From positions 1 through 52,908 of IMG/VR virus record IMGVR_UViG_3300048547_000520: a DNA stretch of 52,908 bases; one strand, 5' to 3'. Of the stretch, positions 7,283-16,572 are shown in pieces. The notes below the pieces were generated by a model. It ran no database searches. It worked only from the letters and a program-made list of their open reading frames with translations, and had not been told where the DNA came from. Numbering within the stretch: the stretch's first letter is position 1; every line of letters starts with the position of its first letter. This stretch comes from a virus. Position numbers and translations under genes: made by a program.

Positions 7283-8562
7283 TGCTACAATCAACACCAC
7301 CAGAAATTTTAAGACGAGTTAATTACGTTACTAAACGCGATGGTACTACCGAATCTTATGATGAAAATAAAATTAGTACTGCAGTATCTAAAGCTATGAA
7401 AACCGTTGGTATGCGCAGTAAAATGCTTCCTGGTGAAGTTGCGTTGGAAGTTACTGATATGTTGAATAATGACGCCGAAGCAGACATCCAAGTTGATGTT
7501 GATGCCGTACATCAAAAGGTTGAAAACGTAATTATGGACATGGGATTACATGATCTTGCCCGTGAGTATATTCTTTTCCGTTATAATAATCAGCCAAACA
7601 TCTTTCGTAAAAGAACAAGTTTAAAGCCATACGAATATCCACAGGTAGTTGAGTTTACCGACGCTATTCGCCATTCGTATTGGGTTCATACTGAGTTTAA
7701 TTACTCTTCAGATATTCAAGATATGAAAGTTCGTATGACACCTGAAGAGGTTGATATTGTAAAGAAAGCAATGTTGGCTATTTCACAGATTGAAGTTGCA
7801 GTTAAAACGTTTTGGTCAAAGATTGGCGATAAGTTTCCAAAGCCAGAAGTACAAGCGGTTGGCGTAACCTTTGGCGAATCTGAAGTACGCCATGCAGACG
7901 CATATTCAAACCTTATTGAAATTATGGGACTCAATGAAGAGTTTGCAAAAGTTGTAGAAGTACCTGCTATGAAAAAGCGTATTGCTTATCTTGAGCAATC
8001 AATTGCTGCTCCTGTTGATGATAAAGACTATTTTCATAAAATTATTCTATTCTCGATGTTTGTTGAAAACGTATCATTGTTTAGTCAGTTTCTAATTATG
8101 ATGGCATTTAACAAACATAAGAACGTACTCAAAGGTATTTCCAATGCTGTTGAAGCAACATCAAAAGAAGAAGATATCCACGCTCGTTTCGGATTTGAGC
8201 TTGTAAATATTATCCGTGAAGAAAACCCAGAGTGGTTTGATAAAGACACAATTAATGAAGTGAATAGACTTTGCCGTGATGCCTTCAAGGCTGAGTCTGC
8301 TATCGTCGACTGGATCTATGGTGATTCTGATCTAGACTTTTTGCCGAAAGCAACTGTTAAAGAATTCCTAAAACATCGTTTCAACCAATCGTTAACAGCT
8401 ATAGATATGAAGCCTTTATATGAGGTAGATCAAGAAGCGGTAAAAAGTACCGACTGGTTTGTTGAAGAAATTTTGAGCACAAAGAATGTTGATTTCTTTG
8501 TCAAACGTAGTACAGCATATTCTAAAAAGACCAAAGCATTCACTGAAGACGATCTATTTTAA
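7279..8562 (+). CDS. nrdB: Ribonucleotide reductase beta subunit with N-terminal ATP cone
   Basis: A 427-residue class I radical-generating subunit. Residues 14-105 form an ATP cone (VTKRDGTTESYDENKIS), the allosteric activity module normally found on NrdA. The ferritin-like domain follows, with metal ligands visible as E172, E202, H205 (E-V-R-H), E263, E298 and H301 (E-D-I-H). Y209, four residues after H205, sits where E. coli has radical Tyr122. ATP cones on NrdB are known from a few bacteria such as Leeuwenhoekiella blandensis and control oligomerisation of the beta subunit. nrdA follows after 12 bases. Confidence 0.93.
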   Translation: MMLQSTPPEILRRVNYVTKRDGTTESYDENKISTAVSKAMKTVGMRSKMLPGEVALEVTDMLNNDAEADIQVDVDAVHQKVENVIMDMGLHDLAREYILFRYNNQPNIFRKRTSLKPYEYPQVVEFTDAIRHSYWVHTEFNYSSDIQDMKVRMTPEEVDIVKKAMLAISQIEVAVKTFWSKIGDKFPKPEVQAVGVTFGESEVRHADAYSNLIEIMGLNEEFAKVVEVPAMKKRIAYLEQSIAAPVDDKDYFHKIILFSMFVENVSLFSQFLIMMAFNKHKNVLKGISNAVEATSKEEDIHARFGFELVNIIREENPEWFDKDTINEVNRLCRDAFKAESAIVDWIYGDSDLDFLPKATVKEFLKHRFNQSLTAIDMKPLYEVDQEAVKSTDWFVEEILSTKNVDFFVKRSTAYSKKTKAFTEDDLF

Positions 8563-8574
8563 TAAGGAAAAAAC

Positions 8575-10233
8575 ATGAAAGATTTTTATTGGTTAAACGA
8601 GGACTCTCGTACATTTTTGTCACGCGGCTATCTCAGTGAAGGTGAAACTCCTGAGAGCCGTATCCGTGATATTGCAAACAAAGCAGAAGAGTATTTAAAC
8701 GAGCCAGGATTTGCAGACAAGTTTTATGAATACATGGCTCGTGGCTTTTATTCTTTAGCTTCGCCAGTATGGGCTAACTATGGTAAGGAACGTGGTTTGC
8801 CTGTGTCATGTTTTGGATCTTATATTGACGATAGCATGCAAGCTATTTTGTTTGGTCACGCTGAAAATGGTATGCTTATGAAAAACGGCGGCGGTACGTC
8901 AGGTTATTTTGGTAACATCCGCCACCGTGGTGCTCCCATAAGAGACTCAGGAGAATCGTCAGGTTCAGTACACTTTATGCAAATGTATGATACACTCGCA
9001 TCTGTTGTATCACAAGGTTCTGTTCGTCGTGGATTCTTTGCAGCTTATCAAGATATTGAACATCCTGATGCTGATGAATTTTTGGACATTGGTACAGAAG
9101 GTAATCCTATTCAAGGTCTAACAACTGGTATTACTGTTAGCGACAAATTCATTGAAGAAATGAAAGCAGGAGATCCTGAAAAGCGACGTCTATGGGCAAA
9201 AGTTTTGCAACGTCGTTCTGAAGTTGGGTTTCCTTATATCTTATATTCCGATAATGTAAACAACGGAAGACCTCAAGTTTACAAAGATAAAGACTTAAGA
9301 GTATATGCTTCTAATATGTGCGCTGAAATTGCATTACCTTCAAGCCACGAAGAAACGTTTACTTGTGTTCTTTCTTCTATCAATGTATTGCATTGGGATC
9401 AAATTAAAGATACTGACGCAATTGAAACAATGACAAAATTCCTTGATACTGTTTGTGAAGAATTCATTATTAAAACGGAAGGTCAAATTTATTTAAAACG
9501 AGCTCGAGATTTTGCTATGAACCACCGTGCGCTTGGTGTTGGTATTCTTGGATGGCATTCGTTACTTCAATCAAAAATGATGGCCTTTGAAGGTTCAGCT
9601 GCATCAAAGTTGAATTTAGAAATTGCACAAACATTACGTGAAAGATCACATGCGGCGTCTGCAGAATTAGCAAAAACTTTAGGTGAACCACCTTTGCTAA
9701 AAGGTTATGGAATGCGTAATACTACAACGATGGCAATTGCTCCTACTAAATCATCAAGCTTTATTCTTGGCCAAGTATCACAATCCATTGAGCCTGAGTT
9801 TAGCAACTGTTATGTTAAAGATTTGGCCAAAATGAAAGTTACAATCAAAAATCCATATCTGCAAAAACTACTTGAAGATAAAGGCGCAGATACTGTTGAA
9901 ACGTGGGATAGTATTAAAGCAAGAGATGGATCAGTGCAACACCTTGACGAATTGCTGGATGAAAATGAACGAGCTGTATTCAAAACGTTTTCAGAAATTA
10001 ATCCAAACGCAATTATTGACCAGGCTGCAATTCGCCAAGAATACATTGACCAATCGCAAAGTTTAAACCTAATGTTAGATCCTGATATGTCTGTTAAAGA
10101 AATCAATCAAATGTATCTATACGCGTGGGAAATGGGTGTAAAAAGTTTGTATTACAGTTATTCAATGTCCGCAGCGCAATCACTTACTCGAAAGCGTGTA
10201 ATGTTAGAAGGATGCGCAGCCTGCGAAGCTTAA
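8575..10233 (+). CDS. nrdA: Ribonucleotide reductase alpha subunit lacking an ATP cone
   Basis: A 552-residue class I catalytic subunit that reduces NDPs to dNDPs. It is about 200 residues shorter than E. coli NrdA because the N-terminal ATP cone is missing; that cone is on NrdB here. Conserved sites are visible: LPVSCFGS (first redox Cys), [10 protein letters not shown] (active-site Asn, radical Cys and Glu), FTCVLSSIN (second redox Cys), SLYYSYS (radical-transfer tyrosine pair) and a C-terminal CAAC for re-reduction by glutaredoxin or thioredoxin. The phage glutaredoxin at 20143 could serve as donor. The 5-aminolevulinate synthase starts one base after the stop. Confidence 0.95.
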   Translation: MKDFYWLNEDSRTFLSRGYLSEGETPESRIRDIANKAEEYLNEPGFADKFYEYMARGFYSLASPVWANYGKERGLPVSCFGSYIDDSMQAILFGHAENGMLMKNGGGTSGYFGNIRHRGAPIRDSGESSGSVHFMQMYDTLASVVSQGSVRRGFFAAYQDIEHPDADEFLDIGTEGNPIQGLTTGITVSDKFIEEMKAGDPEKRRLWAKVLQRRSEVGFPYILYSDNVNNGRPQVYKDKDLRVYASNMCAEIALPSSHEETFTCVLSSINVLHWDQIKDTDAIETMTKFLDTVCEEFIIKTEGQIYLKRARDFAMNHRALGVGILGWHSLLQSKMMAFEGSAASKLNLEIAQTLRERSHAASAELAKTLGEPPLLKGYGMRNTTTMAIAPTKSSSFILGQVSQSIEPEFSNCYVKDLAKMKVTIKNPYLQKLLEDKGADTVETWDSIKARDGSVQHLDELLDENERAVFKTFSEINPNAIIDQAAIRQEYIDQSQSLNLMLDPDMSVKEINQMYLYAWEMGVKSLYYSYSMSAAQSLTRKRVMLEGCAACEA

Positions 10234-10234
10234 T

Positions 10235-11428
10235 ATGAAACATTTGCATTATTTTAAAGACACAGTCAACAATTATAGAGAAGATGGTCGTTATAGAGTT
10301 TTTAATGATATTATAAGAGAACGTGGTGGTTTTCCAAAAGCTATTTGGTATGGTAAATACGCTCCTAAGAATATTGTAAATTGGTGCTCAAACGACTATC
10401 TTGGTATGGGTCAAAACGAATATGTTATTGACGCTATGCATACTGCGCTTGACCAAACAGGGTCAGGTTCCGGCGGTACACGTAATATTGGCGGAACATC
10501 ACAATACCATGTTACGCTTGAACGCGAGCTTGCGACCTTACATAAAAAAGAAGCTGCATTATTGTTTTCAAGTGCATACGTTGCAAACGAGTGGGCAATC
10601 ATTGCTCTTAGCCGTATCATACCAGATATTTGCTTTATATCAGATAATAAAAACCATGCGTCTATAATTATGGGTGTTAAACACAGTCGTGCTGATAAAA
10701 TTGTATTCCGTCATAACGATATGGAAGATCTTGAAGAAGCATTGGTTATGGCAACAGAATGCGGACAAGTACCTTGCATATTATTTGAATCTGTGTATTC
10801 TATGGACGGTGATGTTTCTCCTATTGAAGAGATACTTGACTTAGCAGATAAATATAACGCTATCACATATATTGACGAGGTCCATGCAGTTGGGTTATAT
10901 GGCAATGCAGGCGCAGGTTATTGTGAACACCTCGGTTTAGAAAAAAGGATAGATATTATCAATGGTACACTTGGAAAAGCCTTCGGAGTTCAAGGCGGGT
11001 ATATTAGTGGGGATAGTATTGTTGTTGACGCTATTAGGTCCGTGGCTAGTGGGTTCATCTTTACAACAAGTATATCGCCCGCCGTGTGCGCCGGAGCAAT
11101 TGCCTCAGTCAAATTTCTCAAAGATCATACAGGCTTGCGATCCAGACACCAAGAACGAACAGAAAAATTAAAATTAATGCTTGAAGAAGCTGGTATTCCT
11201 ATACACCCTAATGCTTGCACTCACATTGTTCCTGTAATGGTTAATGATGCGTTTAAATGTAAAGAAGCCAGCGATCGTTTGCTAAATGAATATGGCATTT
11301 ATATTCAAGCAATTAACTCACCTACTGTTGATGTCGGTAGCGAAAGATTAAGAATTGCACCAACGCCATATCACACTGATGTGATGATGGTTGAGTTGGT
11401 AACTGCACTAAAAGAGGTGCTTAAATGA
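10235..11428 (+). CDS. hemA: 5-aminolevulinate synthase (Shemin pathway)
   Basis: A full-length 397-residue PLP enzyme that condenses glycine and succinyl-CoA to 5-aminolevulinate, the first step of haem synthesis in alphaproteobacteria. Residues line up with Rhodobacter ALAS numbering: R21, the GGTRNI substrate loop (T82), H141 in NKNHAS, D214 and H217 in YIDEVHAVG, and the PLP lysine K248 in [17 protein letters not shown] and [11 protein letters not shown] mark it as ALAS, not the related AONS or KBL. No haem-regulatory CP motif is seen at the N-terminus. It begins one base after nrdA and overlaps the next gene by 4 bases. Confidence 0.95.
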   Translation: MKHLHYFKDTVNNYREDGRYRVFNDIIRERGGFPKAIWYGKYAPKNIVNWCSNDYLGMGQNEYVIDAMHTALDQTGSGSGGTRNIGGTSQYHVTLERELATLHKKEAALLFSSAYVANEWAIIALSRIIPDICFISDNKNHASIIMGVKHSRADKIVFRHNDMEDLEEALVMATECGQVPCILFESVYSMDGDVSPIEEILDLADKYNAITYIDEVHAVGLYGNAGAGYCEHLGLEKRIDIINGTLGKAFGVQGGYISGDSIVVDAIRSVASGFIFTTSISPAVCAGAIASVKFLKDHTGLRSRHQERTEKLKLMLEEAGIPIHPNACTHIVPVMVNDAFKCKEASDRLLNEYGIYIQAINSPTVDVGSERLRIAPTPYHTDVMMVELVTALKEVLK

Positions 11429-11898
11429 ATCAACTTGAATCTGCGTTCTTTGGCAGAAGATTACAGAAAGATAATAATATGACAAAAATTAAAAAAGCTT
11501 TTTGGTTTTGCCTAGGAATTATTTTAGTAGGTGTAGCATATCTTGGTGTGTTACTACCTGGTCTACCTTGGTCAACACCAATTCTCGGCGCAACGTTTTG
11601 TTTCGCTAAATCAAGTGACAGACTACACAATTGGATTATGAACCATCCGCGGTTTGGTCCATTCGTTAAAAACTGGTCAAAGTACAGAGTATATCCAACC
11701 GCAGCCAAATGGTTAATGGTTGCAGTTATGTCGACATCTTTAGCATTTATGTATTTTGGTACAGGTAATGAAAAAGCAACACTTTATTTGTTTATTACGT
11801 TTGCCTTAATTGTTACATGGGCATGGCGTTATCCAGGTTCACAAGCAATTGCTGAAAAACGTATTGCCGATGGTAAAAAGATTGGTTGGCTAAAGTAA
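11425..11898 (+). CDS. DUF454 (YbaN-like) inner-membrane protein
   Basis: A 157-residue integral membrane protein of the DUF454 family: [24 protein letters not shown], then [17 protein letters not shown], followed by two more hydrophobic segments. Function of the family is unknown. The start at 11425 overlaps the hemA stop and has AGAGG at 8 bases, so it should be coupled to hemA; a start at 11479 would fit the usual family N-terminus but has a poorer ribosome site. Its strict linkage to 5-aminolevulinate synthase hints at a haem or tetrapyrrole connection. Confidence 0.82.
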   Translation: MNQLESAFFGRRLQKDNNMTKIKKAFWFCLGIILVGVAYLGVLLPGLPWSTPILGATFCFAKSSDRLHNWIMNHPRFGPFVKNWSKYRVYPTAAKWLMVAVMSTSLAFMYFGTGNEKATLYLFITFALIVTWAWRYPGSQAIAEKRIADGKKIGWLK

Positions 11899-11940
11899 AT
11901 AAATAAACTTATATAATATGAATATGATGAAAGGTATATT

Positions 11941-12966
11941 ATGGCAAAACGTATTCTAATTACTGGTGGCGGTGGTTTTATTGCTCACCATTTAATTAAT
12001 CAGGTACTCATCCGAACAGACTGGGAAATTGTAACGCTTGATCGTTTAGATTATAGCGGCAATCTCAATCGTCTCCATGATTTACTTCAGGAACGAACTC
12101 CTACTGAGCGCAAACGCGTACGGACGATCTTTCACGATTTAAAGGCTGAAATCAACCCAATGCTTGAAGCAGACATTGGTCCTGTTGATATTATCGCGCA
12201 CCTTGCCGCGGGTTCTCACGTTGACCGCTCTATTGAGCGTCCTATGGAATTTGTTATGGATAACGTTGTAGGTACAGCTAATCTTTTAGATTATGGCCGC
12301 CGGCAAGATAATCTTGAACGGTTTCTATACTTTTCAACTGACGAAGTATTTGGACCTGCTCCAGATGGAATTAAGTACGACGAATATGATCGTTATAATT
12401 GTACCAATCCATATTCAGCATCTAAGGCAGGAGCTGAGGAATTGGCTGTTGCATATCAGAATACTTATAATATGCCAATTTATATTACTCACACAATGAA
12501 TGTGTTTGGCCAACGTCAACATCCTGAAAAGTTTATTCCTATGACTATTAGGAATGTACGAGATGGTGGAACTGTTACTATTCATAGCGATGCAAGTAAA
12601 ACAATTCCAGGATCCCGCCATTACATTCATGCCGAAGATGTTGCTGACGCAACTATGTTTTTGTTAGAACACAACCGCACTTTAGATATGTCAAACAATA
12701 GTGGCATTAAATGTCCTAAGTTTAATATCTGCGGCGCAACAGAGCTTAACAATTTAGAACTTGCAAATCTTATTGCTGACGCGCAAGGAAAGGAACTTAA
12801 ATATGAATTTATGGATTTCCATTCTAGCCGTCCTGGGCATGATCTTCGTTATGCTCTTAGTGGTGATCGTATGGCGAATATGGGTTGGCGTCCACAACCT
12901 GTTAGAGAAAGAATTGCTGAAGTGGTTCAGTGGACTTTAGACAATAGAAGGTGGCTTGACGTATGA
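11941..12966 (+). CDS. NAD-dependent sugar-nucleotide epimerase/dehydratase (RmlB-like)
   Basis: A 341-residue extended SDR enzyme. The Rossmann motif GGGGFIAHH lies at 9-17, the TDE triad segment typical of dTDP-glucose 4,6-dehydratases at 133-135, and catalytic Tyr158-xxx-Lys162 in YSASK. SGNLNRL, HLAAGSHVDRSIERP and NVFGQRQHPEKFIP also match RmlB-like 4,6-dehydratases. Substrate (dTDP-glucose or another NDP-sugar) cannot be read from sequence. It opens the surface-sugar block and overlaps the methyltransferase gene by 4 bases. Confidence 0.85.
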   Translation: MAKRILITGGGGFIAHHLINQVLIRTDWEIVTLDRLDYSGNLNRLHDLLQERTPTERKRVRTIFHDLKAEINPMLEADIGPVDIIAHLAAGSHVDRSIERPMEFVMDNVVGTANLLDYGRRQDNLERFLYFSTDEVFGPAPDGIKYDEYDRYNCTNPYSASKAGAEELAVAYQNTYNMPIYITHTMNVFGQRQHPEKFIPMTIRNVRDGGTVTIHSDASKTIPGSRHYIHAEDVADATMFLLEHNRTLDMSNNSGIKCPKFNICGATELNNLELANLIADAQGKELKYEFMDFHSSRPGHDLRYALSGDRMANMGWRPQPVRERIAEVVQWTLDNRRWLDV

Positions 12967-13538
12967 ACTTTCAAACAATTATAAACCAAACATATAATGA
13001 GTGGTCCGCAAAGCCTACTGATATTAATGAGCATCTTCCGATTTTAAAAGACTATGCTGAACATTGTAAACACGTAACTGAAATGGGAGTTCGTCGTGGC
13101 GCGAGCTCTCGAGCATTCCTAACCTGCGACGTAGTATTACGATCATATGACATTTATGAAGAAGCAAGCGTAACTGAATTATTTGCGCAGGCGCTTGAAG
13201 CAGGTAAAGATGTACAGTATATCATTAAAGATGTATTGCAAGTTAAAATTGAACCAACTGATATGTTGTTTATTGATACGTGGCATTCACAAGCTCAGTT
13301 GAAACAAGAACTTGCTATGCACGGCAATGTACCAACAAAATTCTTAGCGTTCCACGACACTCATACATATGGTACCGTTGACGAAAGTATGGAATGGGCT
13401 TCAAATCCAAACCGTAAAGCAATCAAAGGTCAAGGATTGCTTCCAGCCATTATTGAATTTATTATGGTAAATCCTCATTGGAAATTTAGAGACCATAGAA
13501 CAAACAATAACGGACTGACAATATTAGAAAGATCATAA
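12963..13538 (+). CDS. Class I methyltransferase-like protein
   Basis: A 191-residue protein with a SAM-methyltransferase pattern: VTEMGVRRGASSRAF as the glycine-rich loop, RSYDIYE as the acidic second-strand motif, DMLFIDTWHSQAQL and FLAFHDTHTYG as strand 4 and 5 segments. It resembles sugar O-methyltransferase or cephalosporin-hydroxylase-like proteins found in phage and bacterial glycan clusters. The His and Asp positions at FIDTWH and HDTHTYG could bind metal. Substrate is likely a sugar, given the neighbours. Confidence 0.65.
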   Translation: MNFQTIINQTYNEWSAKPTDINEHLPILKDYAEHCKHVTEMGVRRGASSRAFLTCDVVLRSYDIYEEASVTELFAQALEAGKDVQYIIKDVLQVKIEPTDMLFIDTWHSQAQLKQELAMHGNVPTKFLAFHDTHTYGTVDESMEWASNPNRKAIKGQGLLPAIIEFIMVNPHWKFRDHRTNNNGLTILERS

Positions 13539-15107
13539 ATGAAAATTGTAGATTGCTTTCCATTTTTTGCTCCGACTAACGAAGAAATTCTGCAGCTTCG
13601 AGTTAATATGCTAAAAGATGTGGTTGATAACTTTATCATCGTTGAGTCTAATAAGACCCATAGCGGCGCGCCTGTTGAAAGAAAGTTTCTTGAAATTGCA
13701 AGGAACCTCGGCCTTCCTATGGAAAAAATCATTTACATTGAGCATGATATTCCTGATGATAATGAATTGATTGTCATGCCGATTGACCAGCAAAATGCTG
13801 GTAGAAATAGTAGCTTAGAATCTATACTGTGCCGTGTACGCGAGCGTCTACAAAAAGATGCTGTTATGGAAGGTATGAAAGATTTTGATACAGATGATGT
13901 TTTTATATATGGCGATGCAGACGAAATCGTAGATCCTAAAAACGTTAAGTGGTTAGCTGAACTTGTTCAACAAAATAGTAATCACTCTATTCTTAAAATA
14001 CCTTTAGTTTATTTGCAAGGCCGAGCTGATTTAAGAGTATATCATAAATCTACAGGTGCCTTTAGAATTTGGCAACGAGCTATGTTTATGGCAACTAAAC
14101 ACCAGGTTAATAGGTCAGGCGGCATGTTAAACATTCGTTGTGGCAATATGCCATTTAAGCTACAGTTTGCAATGCACGGCGGACAAATGATACAAGATCT
14201 TGGTTGGCACTTTGCATGGATGGGAACAAATTCTCAACGTGAAACAAAAGCCAAATCTTTTGCCCACGCTTTTGATAAACTCCAATGGATGAAAACGTTA
14301 GATGGTTATAACGATGGGGCATATAAGAAATTTGTAAAGGATACACAACCAGTTGAAGGTGGACCTGCTCCTGACGGATTTGCAGACCATGTGTTGAAAA
14401 GATATCCACTTGCCAAGCTTCCATCTATGCTTTTGCAAAATCAGAAGTTAAGAGATTTCTTTTTACCTGAAACAGACCTGTTTAAAGAATTTAAGTTTTC
14501 ACCTTGCGAATGCTTTTGGTGTAATAAACTTTCATGGCCTTTATTATATGATCTTGATGAAAAACAAACTTGGTTTGAAGTGCCAAGAAGTTGTTCGGTT
14601 ACAATTAAGGAAACACATCCTGAACGAAAGCAAATTTTTAGAGATACAAAAGAATATAAAGCAGTCATAAAAAATAAAAAGGATAAAGGTACACCTATCG
14701 TCGTGTTCACAGATCCTGTTGAAAGATTTGTTTCTTTAATTAACGTATACTTAACCGAAGGGCAAAGATATTATGATTATGGAAAAGATATTTTTAATTC
14801 GTTTGGTAAAAACCTTGGTGAGTGTACAAAGCAAGAAAAAATAGACTTGTTCTTTAAAAATCTCCATAAGATATCAGGCGCGCATCAAGTACATCATTTC
14901 CATCCGCAGTGCATGTTTGTTGATACTAAAAACTTTAAAGAGTTTCAAGTTATTAATAAACATGAAGTCAATAACTTTTTTAAAATAAACAAAGTACTAA
15001 ACTTTACAGTAAAAGAAATCACTGCAGACGATTTCAGTAAAGACCAAGTTGACTTTATTAAATGGATTTATATTTCAGATTACAATTTCATTGAGAAGTA
15101 CGGCTGA
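13539..15107 (+). CDS. GT17 glycosyltransferase fused to a sulfotransferase-like domain
   Basis: A 522-residue two-domain protein. Residues 1-300 are a glycosyltransferase family 17 domain (VDCFPFFAPTNEEIL start, IIVESNKTHSG, metal-binding DADE at 126-129, GWHFAWMG). A Cys-rich linker (CECFWCN) leads to residues 340-522, which look like a sulfotransferase: VPRSCSVTIK at 348-357 resembles the 5'-phosphosulfate loop of PAPS enzymes, and VVFTDPVERFVSL at 388-400 resembles the 3'-phosphate motif, with Thr in place of the usual Arg. Such a protein could transfer a sugar and sulfate on the same glycan. Activity of the second domain is inference. Confidence 0.75.
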   Translation: MKIVDCFPFFAPTNEEILQLRVNMLKDVVDNFIIVESNKTHSGAPVERKFLEIARNLGLPMEKIIYIEHDIPDDNELIVMPIDQQNAGRNSSLESILCRVRERLQKDAVMEGMKDFDTDDVFIYGDADEIVDPKNVKWLAELVQQNSNHSILKIPLVYLQGRADLRVYHKSTGAFRIWQRAMFMATKHQVNRSGGMLNIRCGNMPFKLQFAMHGGQMIQDLGWHFAWMGTNSQRETKAKSFAHAFDKLQWMKTLDGYNDGAYKKFVKDTQPVEGGPAPDGFADHVLKRYPLAKLPSMLLQNQKLRDFFLPETDLFKEFKFSPCECFWCNKLSWPLLYDLDEKQTWFEVPRSCSVTIKETHPERKQIFRDTKEYKAVIKNKKDKGTPIVVFTDPVERFVSLINVYLTEGQRYYDYGKDIFNSFGKNLGECTKQEKIDLFFKNLHKISGAHQVHHFHPQCMFVDTKNFKEFQVINKHEVNNFFKINKVLNFTVKEITADDFSKDQVDFIKWIYISDYNFIEKYG

Positions 15108-15349
15108 TGCGAGTCAAACCAAATGAAGCTGGGGTACATTACTTACAGCAAGAAATCAAACAACACAAATCTGAAAAGGCAATGCTACGAAGCGATATTG
15201 ACGGTTTACGTGGACAAAACATGATGCTTATGGATACGCTTGATGCGTTAACTGAAGATGAAAGCTATTGGTCTAAAGAAGCACTACAAACTGGTATTGT
15301 GTTTAAACTTAAAAATGTTTTGAACCAAATAAGGCAAGATAGAAAATAA
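15107..15349 (+). CDS. Hypothetical coiled-coil protein
   Basis: An 80-residue protein starting in a TGATG overlap with the fusion gene. A central coiled coil (YLQQEIKQHKSEKAML) is followed by acidic and basic helices. No family recognised. It ends 3 bases before an early promoter. Confidence 0.55.
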   Translation: MRVKPNEAGVHYLQQEIKQHKSEKAMLRSDIDGLRGQNMMLMDTLDALTEDESYWSKEALQTGIVFKLKNVLNQIRQDRK

Positions 15350-15352
15350 CCA

Positions 15353-15381
15353 TTGACATACTCAATAGAATCAGTTATATT
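15353..15381 (+). promoter_or_regulatory. Early sigma70-type promoter
   Basis: TTGACA 15353-15358, 17 bases, TATATT 15376-15381, with the family flank GAATCAGT directly before the -10. It drives the secreted hydrolase at 15413. Confidence 0.85.
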
Positions 15382-15387
15382 AGTAAC

Positions 15388-15395
15388 TATAAATA
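15388..15395 (+). promoter_or_regulatory. Late-promoter-like TATAAATA
   Basis: TATAAATA follows 6 bases after the early -10 box and lies 17 bases before the start codon at 15413. The start is close for a promoter leaving a ribosome site (TTGAGG), so it may be functional or chance. Confidence 0.4.
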
Positions 15396-15412
15396 TAAAT
15401 TGAGGCACGACA

Positions 15413-15940
15413 ATGAAACTGAAACAAATTATCGCAGCAACAGTATCCGCAGCTTTGACTGGAACAATAGTTGTAGGATCTTTTACACTACCTGTAATTG
15501 CAGCAGAACAAGAAAGACTATATAACGAAGGAGAAGCTAACTGTTTGGCTTTGAACATATACTATGAAGCACGTGGCAGCAACCTTGCAGATAAAGCTGG
15601 AGTTGCAGATGTAGTTTTAAATAGAAAGTACGATACACGTTATCCTAACACAATATGTGAAGTTGTTCAGCAAGGCCTTAAAAATTCAGATGGTTCAATG
15701 AAGCGCAATAAATGCCAGTTTAGCTGGTACTGCGACGGAAAATCTGATAATCCGCAAGATCAAGATCGTTGGAATGAAGCTCAAATGATTGCATTCCAAT
15801 TGCTTGAGTTTGGAAAATATCGTGGTATTACTGAAGGAGCTACTCATTATCATGCAACTTATGTAAGTCCGCGTTGGGCTAAAGACCTTCAACAGATTGG
15901 CCGTCTTGGTGCTCATATATTTTATCGTTGGGACGCATAA
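15413..15940 (+). CDS. Secreted SleB-type cell-wall hydrolase
   Basis: A 175-residue protein with an N-terminal Sec signal (hydrophobic 5-30, cleavage near VIAAEQ). The mature part matches the SleB/CwlJ hydrolase domain: ALNIYYEARGSNLADK with probable catalytic Glu52, VADVVLNRKYDTRYP, CQFSWYCDG and ATHYHATYVSPRWA. These enzymes are lytic transglycosylases or amidases acting on peptidoglycan. A signal-bearing hydrolase under an early promoter, separate from the late endolysin, suggests a role other than final lysis, such as superinfection control or wall remodelling; this is inference. Confidence 0.85.
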   Translation: MKLKQIIAATVSAALTGTIVVGSFTLPVIAAEQERLYNEGEANCLALNIYYEARGSNLADKAGVADVVLNRKYDTRYPNTICEVVQQGLKNSDGSMKRNKCQFSWYCDGKSDNPQDQDRWNEAQMIAFQLLEFGKYRGITEGATHYHATYVSPRWAKDLQQIGRLGAHIFYRWDA

Positions 15941-16243
15941 ATGATGTTAGATACTAAAGCACAAGGTTTTTTTGATAAAAACATTAATCTTATGGTTCCT
16001 TGGTATCTTATGGCTGCATACGCATATTATAAAGAAGATGACCCAATATTATCAGATTACTTTTTTGATAACATGGCAAAAGTAATGTTAGATAAATGGA
16101 ATGAAATAGAACACTTTCATAAACATTTAATTGGTCCTATGGATCTAGTAGCGGGTACTTACCTTGGTGAATATCCTAATCGTGTAATAGACGGTTTGCA
16201 CCATTTGCGACCGATAAATAAAAGAAGGAAACGCAAAAGATGA
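15941..16243 (+). CDS. Hypothetical protein resembling DNA ligase domain Ia
   Basis: A 100-residue helical protein. AYAYYKEDDPILSDYFFDNMAK with a following IEHFHKHLI resembles the YYxxDxPxxSDxxYDxL helix hairpin (domain Ia) of NAD-dependent DNA ligases, which binds NMN, but no ligase catalytic domain is present. The family occurs as a stand-alone protein in marine T4-like phages. The C-terminus is very basic (NKRRKRKR). Confidence 0.5.
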   Translation: MMLDTKAQGFFDKNINLMVPWYLMAAYAYYKEDDPILSDYFFDNMAKVMLDKWNEIEHFHKHLIGPMDLVAGTYLGEYPNRVIDGLHHLRPINKRRKRKR

Positions 16244-16572
16244 GTAATGAACGTTATGCAATGATAACCGTAGTCTCAACACACCGCATGAGATACGCAG
16301 TACCAATTGGCGAATTGCAAAAATTAAACCCAAATACAAAACTTGAAGGAAACGACAAAGAAGCTTTAACCTGGGCTGAAGAACTTGTAATGGAAGAACG
16401 AGTTAAAGAATTTTCTCAAAAATGGTTAGGTGAACAAACCGTTGATAGAAATGTTTTAACACAGGAAGAAGCAATAAAGTTATTTGATTCTGATAACGAA
16501 TATCTTGCTGATTGGACAGAAGAGCAAAAAATTAAAACCCTTCGCCGTTGGGAAGATGAAAGCGTAATGTAA
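16240..16572 (+). CDS. Hypothetical protein
   Basis: A 110-residue soluble protein overlapping its upstream neighbour by 4 bases. The start MSNERYAMITVVSTHRMRYAVP forms probable beta strands, the rest is helical and acidic. I recognise no named family. It lies in a run of overlapping small genes. Confidence 0.6.
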   Translation: MSNERYAMITVVSTHRMRYAVPIGELQKLNPNTKLEGNDKEALTWAEELVMEERVKEFSQKWLGEQTVDRNVLTQEEAIKLFDSDNEYLADWTEEQKIKTLRRWEDESVM

